From NCBI GenBank assembly GCA_030429625.1, contig JAUIFA010000007.1, forward strand, positions 1 to 43,489: DNA of 43,489 bases. The letters are read 5' to 3'. Below, one piece after another: positions 24,763 through 33,636 of the stretch. The number at the start of each line of letters is the position of its first letter. Position 1 is the stretch's first letter. This DNA is from Alphaproteobacteria bacterium (lineage in GTDB: Bacteria > Pseudomonadota > Alphaproteobacteria > Rickettsiales > UBA8987). Position numbers and translations under genes: made by a program. The notes under the pieces were generated by a model. That model had not been told where the DNA came from, did no database searches, and saw nothing but the letters and a program-made list of their open reading frames with translations.

Positions 24763-25818
24763 ATGACAAATTTTCAGGATTATTTAAAAATTATTGGTGA
24801 TGGTGGGCATCTGACCGAACAAGAAGCCGCCCATGCCTTTAACATTATTATGCGTGATGCGGCCACACCCGCGCAAACTGCTGCGATGTTAATGGGAATG
24901 AAGATTAATGGGGAGACGGTAGAGGAAATTACCGGTGCGGCGGAAACATTGCGTGACAAAATGAAGCCGTTGGAAATTTCTGAAGAATTGCGCGGTCAGA
25001 TTATGGATGTTTGCGGTACGGGTGGTGACGGCAAGGGGACGTATAATATTTCTACCACGGTGGCGTTTGTGTTGGCGGGTGCAGGGGTAAAAGTCGCCAA
25101 ACACGGTAATAGTGCCATTTCGTCCAAATCCGGCTCGGCGGATGTGCTAAGAGCACTGTCGGTTAACATTGACATGGACGATGAAGTCATTGTCCGCTGT
25201 ATTGAACAGGCCAATATCGGTTTTATGATGGCACCAAATTATCATCCGGCCATGCGGCTGGTGGCGCCCACCCGTAGAGAGCTGGGAATGCGTACCATCT
25301 TCAATTTACTTGGGCCGTTGATTAATCCGGCCAAGCCCAAACGTCAGATGATGGGTGTGTATGATAAGAAATGGGTTGAGCCGATTGCCCATGTGCTGCA
25401 CAATCTTGGGGTGGAAAAAGCCTGGGTGGTGCATGGTGGTGATGGGATGGATGAAATTTCGCTAACGGCAGAAAGCTATGTGGCCGAGTTAAAAGACGGT
25501 GAGGTAAACAGTTTTACCATCACACCGGAGCAATATGGATTTGAGCGTCTGGAGGCCATTGACCCTCTCATCGGTGGGGATGATTTTATCAATGCGCAGG
25601 CGCTGAAGAACGTACTGGGTGGAGCGCAAAACCCGTATAGGGACGTGGTGTTGCTTAATGCGGCGGCGGGTTTGGTGGCGGCGGAAAAAGCACAAGATTT
25701 TGCCCAGGGGATAGATTTGGCCAAAGAGTCGATTGACAGCGGTGCGGCCAAAGAGGCACTGCATAAGCTAGTAGAGTTAAGCAATATAGACAGTGTGCTG
25801 GGAGATCATGGTGAGTAA
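24763..25818 (+). CDS. trpD: Anthranilate phosphoribosyltransferase
   Basis: TrpD joins anthranilate to PRPP. The 351 residues contain '[18 protein letters not shown]' (the phosphate-binding loop), [17 protein letters not shown], '[18 protein letters not shown]', [14 protein letters not shown], and [12 protein letters not shown]. It starts 9 nt after trpG and overlaps trpC by 11 nt. Confidence 0.97.
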   Translation: MTNFQDYLKIIGDGGHLTEQEAAHAFNIIMRDAATPAQTAAMLMGMKINGETVEEITGAAETLRDKMKPLEISEELRGQIMDVCGTGGDGKGTYNISTTVAFVLAGAGVKVAKHGNSAISSKSGSADVLRALSVNIDMDDEVIVRCIEQANIGFMMAPNYHPAMRLVAPTRRELGMRTIFNLLGPLINPAKPKRQMMGVYDKKWVEPIAHVLHNLGVEKAWVVHGGDGMDEISLTAESYVAELKDGEVNSFTITPEQYGFERLEAIDPLIGGDDFINAQALKNVLGGAQNPYRDVVLLNAAAGLVAAEKAQDFAQGIDLAKESIDSGAAKEALHKLVELSNIDSVLGDHGE

Positions 25819-26602
25819 CATTCTTGACCAGATCTGTGCTGATAAGCGTGAGCATGTCGCCAAAGCCAAACAAGGGCGCAGCGAGGCTATTTTACTTTCG
25901 GTTATCACCTTGCTTGAAGGGGTGAAGGGTTTTCAGGCGGCGTTAGAAAAGAAAGTGGCTGCGGGGGAATCTGCCCTCATTGCGGAAATTAAGAAAGCCT
26001 CTCCCAGCAAAGGGCTGATCCGAGAAGATTTTCATCCCGCAGAGCTGGCTAAGGCCTATAAAGAGGGTGGAGCAACCTGCCTTTCCGTATTGACCGATGT
26101 GCCGTATTTTCAGGGTAATGATAAGTATGTGGGCGAGGCGCGTAAAGCGTCTGGACTGCCTGTTTTAAGAAAAGATTTTATGATCGACCCGTATCAGGTG
26201 GCTGAAGCACGGGCAATTGGTGCGGATTGTATTTTGCTGATTATGGCGTGTTTGAGTGATGTACAAGCAAAAGAATTAGAGGATGCGGCCGCATTGTTTG
26301 ATCTTGATGTGTTGGTGGAAGTGCATAATGAGGAAGAATTAGAACGTGCGCTGCAATTGAAATCTAAAATGATTGGCATTAATAACCGTGATCTTAAAAG
26401 CTTTGAGGTTGATCTGGCCACGACAGAGTGTTTGGTAAAACATATTCCAGATGAGTATTTGGTGGTATGTGAGAGTGGTATTTTTATAAATGATGACTTG
26501 CAGAGAATGCGTAAATCAGGGGTAAATACGTTCTTGGTGGGCGAATCTCTGATGCGTCAGGATGATGTTGCTGTTGCTACTCGGGAATTATTAGGAAAAT
26601 AG
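25808..26602 (+). CDS. trpC: Indole-3-glycerol phosphate synthase
   Basis: TrpC closes the indole ring of the tryptophan precursor. The 264-residue barrel has [15 protein letters not shown] (catalytic Glu/Lys), '[20 protein letters not shown]', [35 protein letters not shown] and FLVGESLMR. The ATG at 25808 (MVSNILDQI) overlaps the trpD end and is preferred to the upstream in-frame GTG. It is a single-function enzyme; trpF, trpB and trpA do not follow, so they lie elsewhere. Confidence 0.97.
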   Translation: MVSNILDQICADKREHVAKAKQGRSEAILLSVITLLEGVKGFQAALEKKVAAGESALIAEIKKASPSKGLIREDFHPAELAKAYKEGGATCLSVLTDVPYFQGNDKYVGEARKASGLPVLRKDFMIDPYQVAEARAIGADCILLIMACLSDVQAKELEDAAALFDLDVLVEVHNEEELERALQLKSKMIGINNRDLKSFEVDLATTECLVKHIPDEYLVVCESGIFINDDLQRMRKSGVNTFLVGESLMRQDDVAVATRELLGK

Positions 26603-26609
26603 CAAGAAA

Positions 26610-26661
26610 CTGAGGCACGAATCCTAGTACCCATGAGGGTACTAGGATTCGTGACACTCAG
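26610..26661. terminator. Long perfect hairpin between convergent trpC and the IDH-like gene
   Basis: A 17-bp perfect stem (26616-26632 with 26637-26653) has an ATGA loop and is extended by CTGAG/CTCAG arms. It lacks a T tract, so it is either a Rho-assisted or bidirectional terminator, or a small dispersed hairpin. Confidence 0.6.
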
Positions 26662-26670
26662 CAAAGAGAC

Positions 26671-27678
26671 TCAGGCCGAAAAAGGTCGAATGGCACGGAT
26701 CATCTCTTGCGTATCCCGCTCTTCGGCCGGGGTTTCGTTCAGATAGCGCTTGGCCTCTTTACGAATCCGGTCGAATTCGCTTTTGTAAGCCGGGTTAACG
26801 GATTCAAAAGCAGAGCAGAAGGCCAGGATGATGACCAGCGGGTTGAAGAAGGTGTTGCCACGCATCCCCGTATCCATCAGATCGGGAGCGGTACCGCCAG
26901 GGAGCTCTTCATAGAAGAATTCCCCTTCGTCATCATGGCAATAGACCCGACTGCCCATGACATGACCGCCATGGACAAAATCAGAAACATCGGCTGCTGT
27001 ATCGCCATTGGGGTTGTCAAAGACACGCATCCATCCACCATCCAAATCCACCGCAACGCGGGCAATGCCCACATCAGTCAGCTGTGACGAGTAGGGTACA
27101 CCAAGGCGTTCCCATTCTTCACAGATCAGCCGATGGAACAGTGCCTCCGATTTAGCGATGGTCCACTTGGCTGAAACGGTCAGCGGCATGTTTCTCTCCT
27201 GTGAGAGGCGTGCTGCCAGCCGTGCAAAGGCAGAGATGTCGTCCAAGTCCATATGCGTGGTGATGACGGCAGTTCTTCTACCGTTGATCGTTTCAACAAT
27301 ACAATCATGCTCATCGTAAAACCCACCATGCCCGTATCTCAAGATGGTAACGGGCTTTTGATAGGTTCCGCCGGCAAGAGTCGAGCGTTCCATCGCGAAG
27401 ACACCTGCTTGGGGACGCAAATCCATGTTTGCAGAACCCATACCGCGTTCCTTGATCCGCGGATCGTCAGACGCCGTGCTGATCTTCACACCCGCTCTGA
27501 AGCGTTTTAGGGCTCTTGCGGCCTCAGAAAGACACAGATCACCACTGTCCAGCCGTGACTTTACGCCCGTGTCAACATCATGGGTAGGGAGTTGATGAAA
27601 TGTCTTTTCTCTCACCGACTCTGCTACCACACGCGTTGTTTCGTCACCGTTGCAGAATACGATCGGGTTGGTACTCAT
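26671..27678 (-). CDS. Divergent isocitrate dehydrogenase-like protein
   Basis: Seen: the 335 residues align by eye along the whole NADP-isocitrate dehydrogenase fold of the eukaryotic type. The start NPIVFCNGDETTRVVAE matches the GDEMTRI start. GSANMDLRP supplies Ser82, Asn84 and Arg88 of the substrate loop. 'KPVTILRYGHG' supplies Arg114, SAKWTI supplies Lys171, LTDVGIA supplies Asp202, and NPNGDTAAD supplies Asp226 and Asp230, which bind metal and substrate. GGTAPDL replaces the usual HGT cofactor loop. It is about 75 residues shorter than the roughly 410-residue enzymes. Codons look more GC-rich than those of the neighbours, suggesting transfer. Substrate may be isocitrate or another beta-hydroxyacid; cofactor is unknown. 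Confidence 0.72.
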   Translation of the reverse strand: MSTNPIVFCNGDETTRVVAESVREKTFHQLPTHDVDTGVKSRLDSGDLCLSEAARALKRFRAGVKISTASDDPRIKERGMGSANMDLRPQAGVFAMERSTLAGGTYQKPVTILRYGHGGFYDEHDCIVETINGRRTAVITTHMDLDDISAFARLAARLSQERNMPLTVSAKWTIAKSEALFHRLICEEWERLGVPYSSQLTDVGIARVAVDLDGGWMRVFDNPNGDTAADVSDFVHGGHVMGSRVYCHDDEGEFFYEELPGGTAPDLMDTGMRGNTFFNPLVIILAFCSAFESVNPAYKSEFDRIRKEAKRYLNETPAEERDTQEMIRAIRPFSA

Positions 27679-28429
27679 TACGTTTCCTTTCTCTTTTATA
27701 GTCCGTTGTTTTGGACTGTAGGTTTTAGATGCTGTGAGGCATCTATTGATTTAAGAACAAACGCAGATCTCTCCAAGTCAGAAGCTCAAATCTCCTTTTT
27801 TAAAGGCCATTTTTATGGAGCATTGCAGTTGGCAATCTCACATCACGCTTTATAAGCATAGATTATAAATAATAGAATTACGTACAATCAAGAAAACAGT
27901 TAATAATAACCTAATTTTATGTGCAGTCAATTCCATAGTGGGCAGATGGATGTTATGGAGGGGAAATAGTTGGCGCTTGCGGCTATAATTTCATTGCATT
28001 TTTTGTGTGGGCACGATATGCTTAGAAACACACAGAGAGTTTGAGGTTGCCTGATTAGCCCCTTGGATAAAAAGTTTAAATTTGTAACTAATTCTCGCGG
28101 TTCTCTTTTGAGTTTAATTATAACGGCCCGTTTTTCTCTCTTTGCTTCTAGTAAATTATAGATTTTAAGGAATTTTATGACACAGATTTGTGCAAATATG
28201 CCTGACAGAAGTCTAGCTGCTTTTAAAAAGCTGTCTGTTCTGGGGCTTATAGTCTGTTTCATCAAAGGTTTTCTCCTGTCCTTTAGCGATAGGGTAAAAT
28301 TATTTATAAAGCCGGAAAACATATTCTCCGGATTCAATGACATATGTAACAATATTTTAGAAAATAACTGTCATGTTTCGTACGCGTATATTGCTGTGCG
28401 GTCAGGGGCAGATAAAAGGTTTATAGTAA
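27679..28429. other. 751-bp divergent intergenic region upstream of rne
   Basis: No convincing gene is seen. It contains the upstream region of the IDH-like gene (GGAAA ribosome binding site, then AGATGC/GCATCT hairpin at about 27727-27744) and a long AT-rich rne leader with a hairpin CCGGA/TCCGG at about 28312-28331. Known: E. coli rne has a long structured 5' UTR used for autoregulation; a similar role here is inference. A frame at 28177 has a good AAGGA site but runs out of frame into rne. Confidence 0.4.
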
Positions 28430-30856
28430 ATGGTACAACGTATTTTAATCGATGCCGTCCACCCGGACGAAATCCGTGTTGCAGTAGCGGATGATAACAA
28501 GCTGCAAGAATTCGACTTTGAAAATGTCGCAAAAAAACAGATAAAAGGTAATATATATTTAGGAAAAATCACAAGGGTAGAGCCTTCTTTGCAGGCGGCC
28601 TTTGTGGAATATGGCGGCAATCGTCAAGGTTTCCTTCCTTTTTCCGAAGTGCATTTTGACTATTTCCAAATCCCCGTAGCAGACAAAGAGCGCATTTTGG
28701 CGGAACTTGCCGCACAGGAAGTCTCTGAGCCTGAAGATGATCTTGAAGAGGTGGAAGATATTTCAGACGCTGAGGGAGCGGAGGAAGAGACAAAAACAAA
28801 AGAGATGACTGTTGCTGCAGAAGTGGCAGTTGACGATGCAGTGCAAACGGTGATGGATTTTCCTGAAGAGACAGGTTTGCCGGTGATTACGGTTGACCCT
28901 CTTGCGGATTTGGATGTGCTTAAAGATAAAGCGCCCAGCGCTAAGGAGATTGTTCAGCTTGAGGCAAGCGCGCAAAAAGCCAAAGAAGAAGCTTTGGATA
29001 GCGTTTTTGAACGTAATAAGAATGCAAAAAAGAAACGCAATCTTGCCAGCACCAGTAAATTGCGCGAAGGTGATGAAACTAGCTATAGAGTGATTGATGG
29101 GACACGTGTGTCTGAGGTAATTGAGGGCGATGATAAAATATATGAGGGCGAAGAACTTGGCGGCGATGAAATAGAAGACGTAAGAATTAGTCGCAATGGA
29201 TTTTATCGTGAGTATAAAATTCAGGAGGTTTTAAAGCGCAATCAGATTGTATTGATTCAAGTGATCAAAGAAGAGCGTGGAAATAAAGGCGCCTCATTGA
29301 CAACCTATATATCGTTGGCAGGTCGTTACGGTGTGTTGATGCCTAATACAGACCGTGCCGGAGGTGTGTCGCGCCGGATCAGCGATGTAAAAGAGCGCAA
29401 GAGGCTTAAAAGCATTATTTCAGGTTTGGACGTTGATAAGGGTGCAAGCGTTATTATGCGTACGGCCGGAGTGGAGCAGACCGAAGCGGACATCATTAAA
29501 GATTACAGCTATCTTAAAAATTTGTGGTCAAGTATCCGTCAGAATGCGGTCAATTCATCGGCACCCGCTTTGGTGCATGAAGAAGGAAACATTATTAAAC
29601 GCAGCTTACGAGATCTTTATCGCAGTAACATCAGTGAAGTGGTAATTGAGGGCGTTGATGCGTATAAGAATGCGAAGAGATTTATAGACGGATTGTCTAA
29701 GGATAAAAGCAAAAACATAAAAGAGCATAGTGGCAAAAAGCCAATCTTTATCGAATATGGTATAGACGAACAACTCGATGAGCTTTACGACAATGAGGCG
29801 AAGTTAAAATCGGGTGGATCTATTGTGATTACGCCTACCGAAGCACTGGTCTCCATTGATGTAAATTCGGGCAAGGCCACCAAAGAAAAAAGCATTGAAG
29901 ACACCGCACTCAAAACCAACATTGAAGCCGCGTATGAAGTAGCACGACAATTGCGCCTGCGTGATCTGGCCGGTTTGGTGGTTATTGACTTCATCGATAT
30001 GCGTGAACAAAAAAACCGTCGGGCAGTGGAAAGGGCGTTGAAAGACGCACTCAAAACAGACCGTGCTAAAATTCAGGTGGGTCGTATCAGTGTCTTTGGT
30101 TTGTTGGAAATGTCACGTCAGCGTATGCGCTCAAGCATTGTTGAGGCCAGCACGCAAACATGCCCACGCTGTCAGGGAACCGGACTTATCCGTTCAGAAG
30201 TTTCTGCGTCTGTTAAGCTGATCCGTGCCATTGTTGGGGAAGCAAAACGTGACGATGTCAGTGAAGTAAAACTACGTACGTCGATGCAGTCAGCCATCAT
30301 GTTGTTGAATACCAAACGTAAAGAGCTTTCTGAAATTGAAGATGAGTATGAGATCAAGGTCCTCGTTGAGGGTGATCCTGAACTTGTTGGTTCGGCCTTT
30401 GTCATTGAAAAACAACGGGCACGAAATATGCCGCGCAGAAATTCTTCAAATAAATCAAGTGGTGCGGAAGAAGTAGAGCATATTGAGGAAAAAGAAGATT
30501 CTAATACACGCAAACCTTCTAGAACCCCAAGAGGAAGAAAGCCATCTCATAAAAATGCTGACGCACCTGAAAAGGGTAAGAGAAGAGGGCGTAAGCCAGT
30601 CTCAGATGACGTAGGAAATGTGGCGGATAATTCTGGTGACAATGTGGGTAATGATTCGATCGGTAATATGATTGTGGAGGAAGAGAAGAAGGCAAACAGG
30701 CCACATAAACGCAAGCCAACAAGAACCAAGGCAGGTGATGCGCCAGAAGAAGGTGATATAAAAATAGCAAATAATGATGCTTCTCGACCGTCAGATTTTG
30801 GCAGTGATAAAGAACAATCACGTCTTAGAGGCATATGGGAAAAAATGACCCAATAA
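28430..30856 (+). CDS. rne: Ribonuclease E
   Basis: RNase E starts most mRNA decay and processes rRNA and tRNA. The 808 residues have the N-terminal MVQRILIDAVHPDEIRVAV, and an S1 domain split by an acidic insertion of about 170 residues (about 90-262; normal S1 resumes at NQIVLIQVIKEERGNKGAS). DNase I-like catalytic aspartates lie at 477 (SIDVNS) and 520 (VIDFIDM), and the zinc-link CPRCQGTG follows. After about residue 670 comes a basic, disordered arm (KPSRTPRGRKPSHK, RPHKRKPTRTK) likely to bind RNA and degradosome partners. AAAGG lies 9 nt before the ATG. dsbB follows 12 nt later. Confidence 0.97.
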   Translation: MVQRILIDAVHPDEIRVAVADDNKLQEFDFENVAKKQIKGNIYLGKITRVEPSLQAAFVEYGGNRQGFLPFSEVHFDYFQIPVADKERILAELAAQEVSEPEDDLEEVEDISDAEGAEEETKTKEMTVAAEVAVDDAVQTVMDFPEETGLPVITVDPLADLDVLKDKAPSAKEIVQLEASAQKAKEEALDSVFERNKNAKKKRNLASTSKLREGDETSYRVIDGTRVSEVIEGDDKIYEGEELGGDEIEDVRISRNGFYREYKIQEVLKRNQIVLIQVIKEERGNKGASLTTYISLAGRYGVLMPNTDRAGGVSRRISDVKERKRLKSIISGLDVDKGASVIMRTAGVEQTEADIIKDYSYLKNLWSSIRQNAVNSSAPALVHEEGNIIKRSLRDLYRSNISEVVIEGVDAYKNAKRFIDGLSKDKSKNIKEHSGKKPIFIEYGIDEQLDELYDNEAKLKSGGSIVITPTEALVSIDVNSGKATKEKSIEDTALKTNIEAAYEVARQLRLRDLAGLVVIDFIDMREQKNRRAVERALKDALKTDRAKIQVGRISVFGLLEMSRQRMRSSIVEASTQTCPRCQGTGLIRSEVSASVKLIRAIVGEAKRDDVSEVKLRTSMQSAIMLLNTKRKELSEIEDEYEIKVLVEGDPELVGSAFVIEKQRARNMPRRNSSNKSSGAEEVEHIEEKEDSNTRKPSRTPRGRKPSHKNADAPEKGKRRGRKPVSDDVGNVADNSGDNVGNDSIGNMIVEEEKKANRPHKRKPTRTKAGDAPEEGDIKIANNDASRPSDFGSDKEQSRLRGIWEKMTQ

Positions 30857-30868
30857 GAATATAGCCAT

Positions 30869-31378
30869 ATGTTTATAAAGAATTACATATCCCGCATGGT
30901 GCGCTCAAAAAACAATTTCTTTATATTGTTGAGCGTTTTCTTTATAGCGTTATTTGCTCTGTCTTTTGCGTTTATTTCTGAATATGCCTTTGGGTTATAT
31001 CCGTGCATATTATGTATCTATCAGCGCATACCCTACGCCATTGTGCTCGGGGTTTCTGTGCTCGCATTGTTTTTTTACAAAAAGCCGAAGATAGTTAAGT
31101 TGGTACTCCTTGTCTGTGCCGTTGGGTTTTTTGCGGATGCAGCCATTGCTTTTTTCCATGTGGGTGTGGAATATAAATGGTGGGAAGGTACGGACAAATG
31201 CTCTGGGCAGGTGGCAGATTCTATAGAATCTTTAAAAGCGGCTCTGGTGGCAGCGCCTTCAGTGCGTTGTGATGATCCGCAATTTCAGTTTATTTTGACC
31301 ATGGCTGGATGGAATGTGTTGTATGCGCTTGTGGCAACGGCATATTCTGTTTTCAAACTTAAACTCATTATGAAATAG
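30869..31378 (+). CDS. dsbB: DsbB-family disulfide bond formation protein
   Basis: DsbB reoxidises periplasmic DsbA with ubiquinone. The 169 residues show four membrane helices. The first cysteine pair YPCILCIYQR is at the start of helix 2's loop, and the second pair lies in the periplasmic loop (DKCSGQ and VRCDDP). FHVGVEYKWWEG is a family feature. Cytoplasmic arginine in CIYQRIPY fits the quinone site. It sits between rne and coq7, a ubiquinone gene, and could supply disulfides to the ten-cysteine protein encoded in the trp operon. Confidence 0.88.
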   Translation: MFIKNYISRMVRSKNNFFILLSVFFIALFALSFAFISEYAFGLYPCILCIYQRIPYAIVLGVSVLALFFYKKPKIVKLVLLVCAVGFFADAAIAFFHVGVEYKWWEGTDKCSGQVADSIESLKAALVAAPSVRCDDPQFQFILTMAGWNVLYALVATAYSVFKLKLIMK

Positions 31379-31386
31379 AGAGTGTT

Positions 31387-31923
31387 ATGCGGCTTCCTGG
31401 GGATAAAAATAAAAGCTCCATATTAGAAGAAATGATTCGGGTAAATCATGCTGGTGAATATGGCGCACAGCGTATCTATCAGGGGCAAATCGACGTATTA
31501 AAGAACGATCCTGAATGTTTAAAAACCTTAGAGCACATGAAAGAACAGGAAGAAGAACATCTGGAAATATTCTCAGGCATGATGAAGACGCATAAAGTAC
31601 GCCCAACCTTGTTGCAACCGTTCTGGCATGTGGCGGGTTATGCGTTGGGAGCGATTCCGGCGATGGTCAGCAAAGAGGCTGCTATGGCGGTGACTGTGGC
31701 GGTAGAAGAAACCATAGAGGACCATTACAATCAGCAGCTTGCGCAGTTGGGCGATTCAGACGCTGAGTTAAAAGACACCATCGCTCGAATCCGCGATGAG
31801 GAAATTGAGCATCGTGATATTGGAATTGAAAATAATGCCCAGCATGCCGTTGCGTATCCGGTGTTATATAATACGGTAAAATTTGGATGCAAGACAGCCA
31901 TTGCGCTGGCCAAAAAGATATAA
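31387..31923 (+). CDS. coq7: 3-demethoxyubiquinol 3-hydroxylase
   Basis: Coq7 is a di-iron hydroxylase of ubiquinone biosynthesis. The 178 residues have the four-helix ferritin-like ligand set: MIRVNHAGEYGAQRIY (first Glu), 'MKEQEEEHLEIF' (Glu and His), VAVEETIEDHYNQQL, and IRDEEIEHRDIG (Glu and His). Length is normal for the bacterial form. It starts 8 nt after dsbB; a palindrome and the pdhA promoter region follow. Confidence 0.95.
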   Translation: MRLPGDKNKSSILEEMIRVNHAGEYGAQRIYQGQIDVLKNDPECLKTLEHMKEQEEEHLEIFSGMMKTHKVRPTLLQPFWHVAGYALGAIPAMVSKEAAMAVTVAVEETIEDHYNQQLAQLGDSDAELKDTIARIRDEEIEHRDIGIENNAQHAVAYPVLYNTVKFGCKTAIALAKKI

Positions 31924-31935
31924 TATAATTGCACA

Positions 31936-31950
31936 TAAGAATCATTCTTA
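31936..31950. promoter_or_regulatory. Perfect 15-bp palindrome between coq7 and pdhA
   Basis: TAAGAAT-C-ATTCTTA lies 12 bp after coq7 and 94 bp before pdhA. It has the size of a dimeric regulator operator and loosely resembles iron-responsive Irr/Fur-type sites, but the regulator is unknown. Confidence 0.35.
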
Positions 31951-32044
31951 ACTACATGATATTGCTTGCTTATTAGGTTTTTTGTGTCTATGGTGAACTG
32001 GTTTTTGATAAAACATGTTGTAATTACCATAGGTAAGGATTTTT

Positions 32045-33085
32045 ATGGTTACACCGGCTGCAGCAATTCGTAAGGCTAAAAAATCACTGGATGAGCAAAG
32101 TTCATCACTGTCTAAGATAAAACTACTAAAATTTTATAAGCAAATGATGTTGTTACGCCGATTTGAGGAAAGAGCCGGTCAGCTTTATGGCATGGGGCTT
32201 ATTGGCGGTTTTTGTCACTTATACATTGGACAGGAGGCCGTGGTTGTAGGGCTGCAGGATTGTATTGATAGTTCTTCCAAAGGTGGTGACCAGGTGGTGA
32301 CAACCTATCGTGATCATGCGCATATGTTGGCATGCGATACTCCTCCAGAAATTATTTATGCCGAGCTGATGGGACGGGAGTCGGGTTGTTCCAAAGGTAA
32401 AGGTGGCTCCATGCATATGTTTGATCTGGAAAATCACTTTTATGGTGGTCATGGAATCGTCGGCGCAAATGTACCTATCGGGACGGGTTTGGCTTTTTCT
32501 AATAAATATCGTGGGACGGACAATGTCTGCCTAACCTATTTTGGAGACGGTGCGGCTAATCAGGGGCAAGTCTATGAATCGTTTAACATGGCATCGTTGT
32601 GGGATATTCCGGTGATTTATGTCATAGAAAACAACGAATATGCTATGGGCACAAGCGTCCAAAGATCTTCTTCGGTCACGGAGCTTTACAAACGTGGTGA
32701 GGCTTTTGGCATCCCTGGAATCCAAGTAGATGGGATGGATGTCATGGCAGTACATAAAGCAGGTCAGGAGGCGGTGGCACATGCGCGTTCGGGTAATGGC
32801 CCTATCATTCTTGAGATGAAGACGTACCGCTATCGTGGCCATTCCATGTCTGATCCGGCGAAATATCGTACCAAAGAAGAAGTTAAGAACATCAAAGAAA
32901 GTCGGGATCCGATCTTATTGTTAAAAACACATTTGCTTGAAGAAGAATATGCTAAGGAAGCAGATTTAAAAAAGATAGAAGATGAAATTAAGAATAAGCT
33001 GGAAACAGCGGTGGAGAAAGCAAAATCTGCTCCTGCACCACATGCTGGTGAGCTGTATACAGATATTTATTTGGAGGGAAAATGA
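32045..33085 (+). CDS. pdhA: Pyruvate dehydrogenase E1 component, alpha subunit
   Basis: PdhA with PdhB makes the thiamine-diphosphate E1 enzyme that decarboxylates pyruvate. The 346 residues show 'MLLRRFEERAGQLYGMGLIG', HLYIGQEAV, 'TTYRDHAHMLACD', GKGGSMHMF, the TPP motif FGDGAANQGQVYESFNMASLW ending in VIENNEYAMGT, and 'TYRYRGHSMSDPAKYR' (the phosphorylation-loop region in homologues). AGGATTTTT precedes the ATG. The stop overlaps the ankyrin gene by 4 nt (ATGA). Confidence 0.96.
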   Translation: MVTPAAAIRKAKKSLDEQSSSLSKIKLLKFYKQMMLLRRFEERAGQLYGMGLIGGFCHLYIGQEAVVVGLQDCIDSSSKGGDQVVTTYRDHAHMLACDTPPEIIYAELMGRESGCSKGKGGSMHMFDLENHFYGGHGIVGANVPIGTGLAFSNKYRGTDNVCLTYFGDGAANQGQVYESFNMASLWDIPVIYVIENNEYAMGTSVQRSSSVTELYKRGEAFGIPGIQVDGMDVMAVHKAGQEAVAHARSGNGPIILEMKTYRYRGHSMSDPAKYRTKEEVKNIKESRDPILLLKTHLLEEEYAKEADLKKIEDEIKNKLETAVEKAKSAPAPHAGELYTDIYLEGK

Positions 33086-33636
33086 TTTTTGAATCGATAA
33101 AAAAAGGCGACATGGTTAAAGTATGGAACATTATGGCCGACAATCCAAGCTGTATTGATCTGGTGGATATTTATGGTAGTACGCCACTGCATTATGCGGC
33201 AAGTAAGAACATGGTCGCCATTTGTAAAATGTTGTACCATAAGGGTTTAGACATAGATTGTGAAAATACTAGCTACGCTACGCCATTGTTTAATGCGGCG
33301 GCCAGTGGGTCTGTGGAGACAGTAAACCTGCTTATCAAATTAGGGGCAGAGCTTGATGCGGTGAACAATAACATGGCAACACCTTTGTTTATGGCAGCGC
33401 GAAACGGCCATTTATCGATAGTAAAGGCTTTGATTCGTGCCGGTGCCGATGCGTATATCCCTAATGTTTACGGGGTTTATCCTTATGATATTGCGCGGGC
33501 AAAGGGACATATAGACATCGCAGAAAATATTATAAAATTAACCTATTTGTATGAAGAAGAAGCAAGTTCTGGGCAGAAAGTAATATATATTGAAGATTAC
33601 TTCTCTAACCATGGTAGCAGGGTGGTCAATGACTAA
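33082..33636 (+). CDS. Ankyrin-repeat protein inside the pdh operon
   Basis: The 184 residues contain about four ankyrin repeats (about 30-165): [20 protein letters not shown], '[20 protein letters not shown]', [20 protein letters not shown] and [20 protein letters not shown]. Ankyrin repeats bind other proteins; no enzyme domain or signal peptide is present, so it acts in the cytoplasm. It overlaps pdhA by 4 nt (ATGA) and pdhB by 8 nt (ATGACTAA), which locks its synthesis to both E1 subunits. A role as E1 assembly factor or regulator is inferred from position only. Confidence 0.85.
   Translation: MIFESIKKGDMVKVWNIMADNPSCIDLVDIYGSTPLHYAASKNMVAICKMLYHKGLDIDCENTSYATPLFNAAASGSVETVNLLIKLGAELDAVNNNMATPLFMAARNGHLSIVKALIRAGADAYIPNVYGVYPYDIARAKGHIDIAENIIKLTYLYEEEASSGQKVIYIEDYFSNHGSRVVND

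Noticed and set aside
27927-28352. 141-residue minus-strand frame upstream of rne
   Set aside because: It starts at TTG without a ribosome binding site and has unnatural composition.
28177-28494. 105-residue frame with a good AAGGA site before rne
   Set aside because: It runs 65 bp out of frame into the well-supported rne start, and the protein has no recognisable features; it was left as part of the leader.
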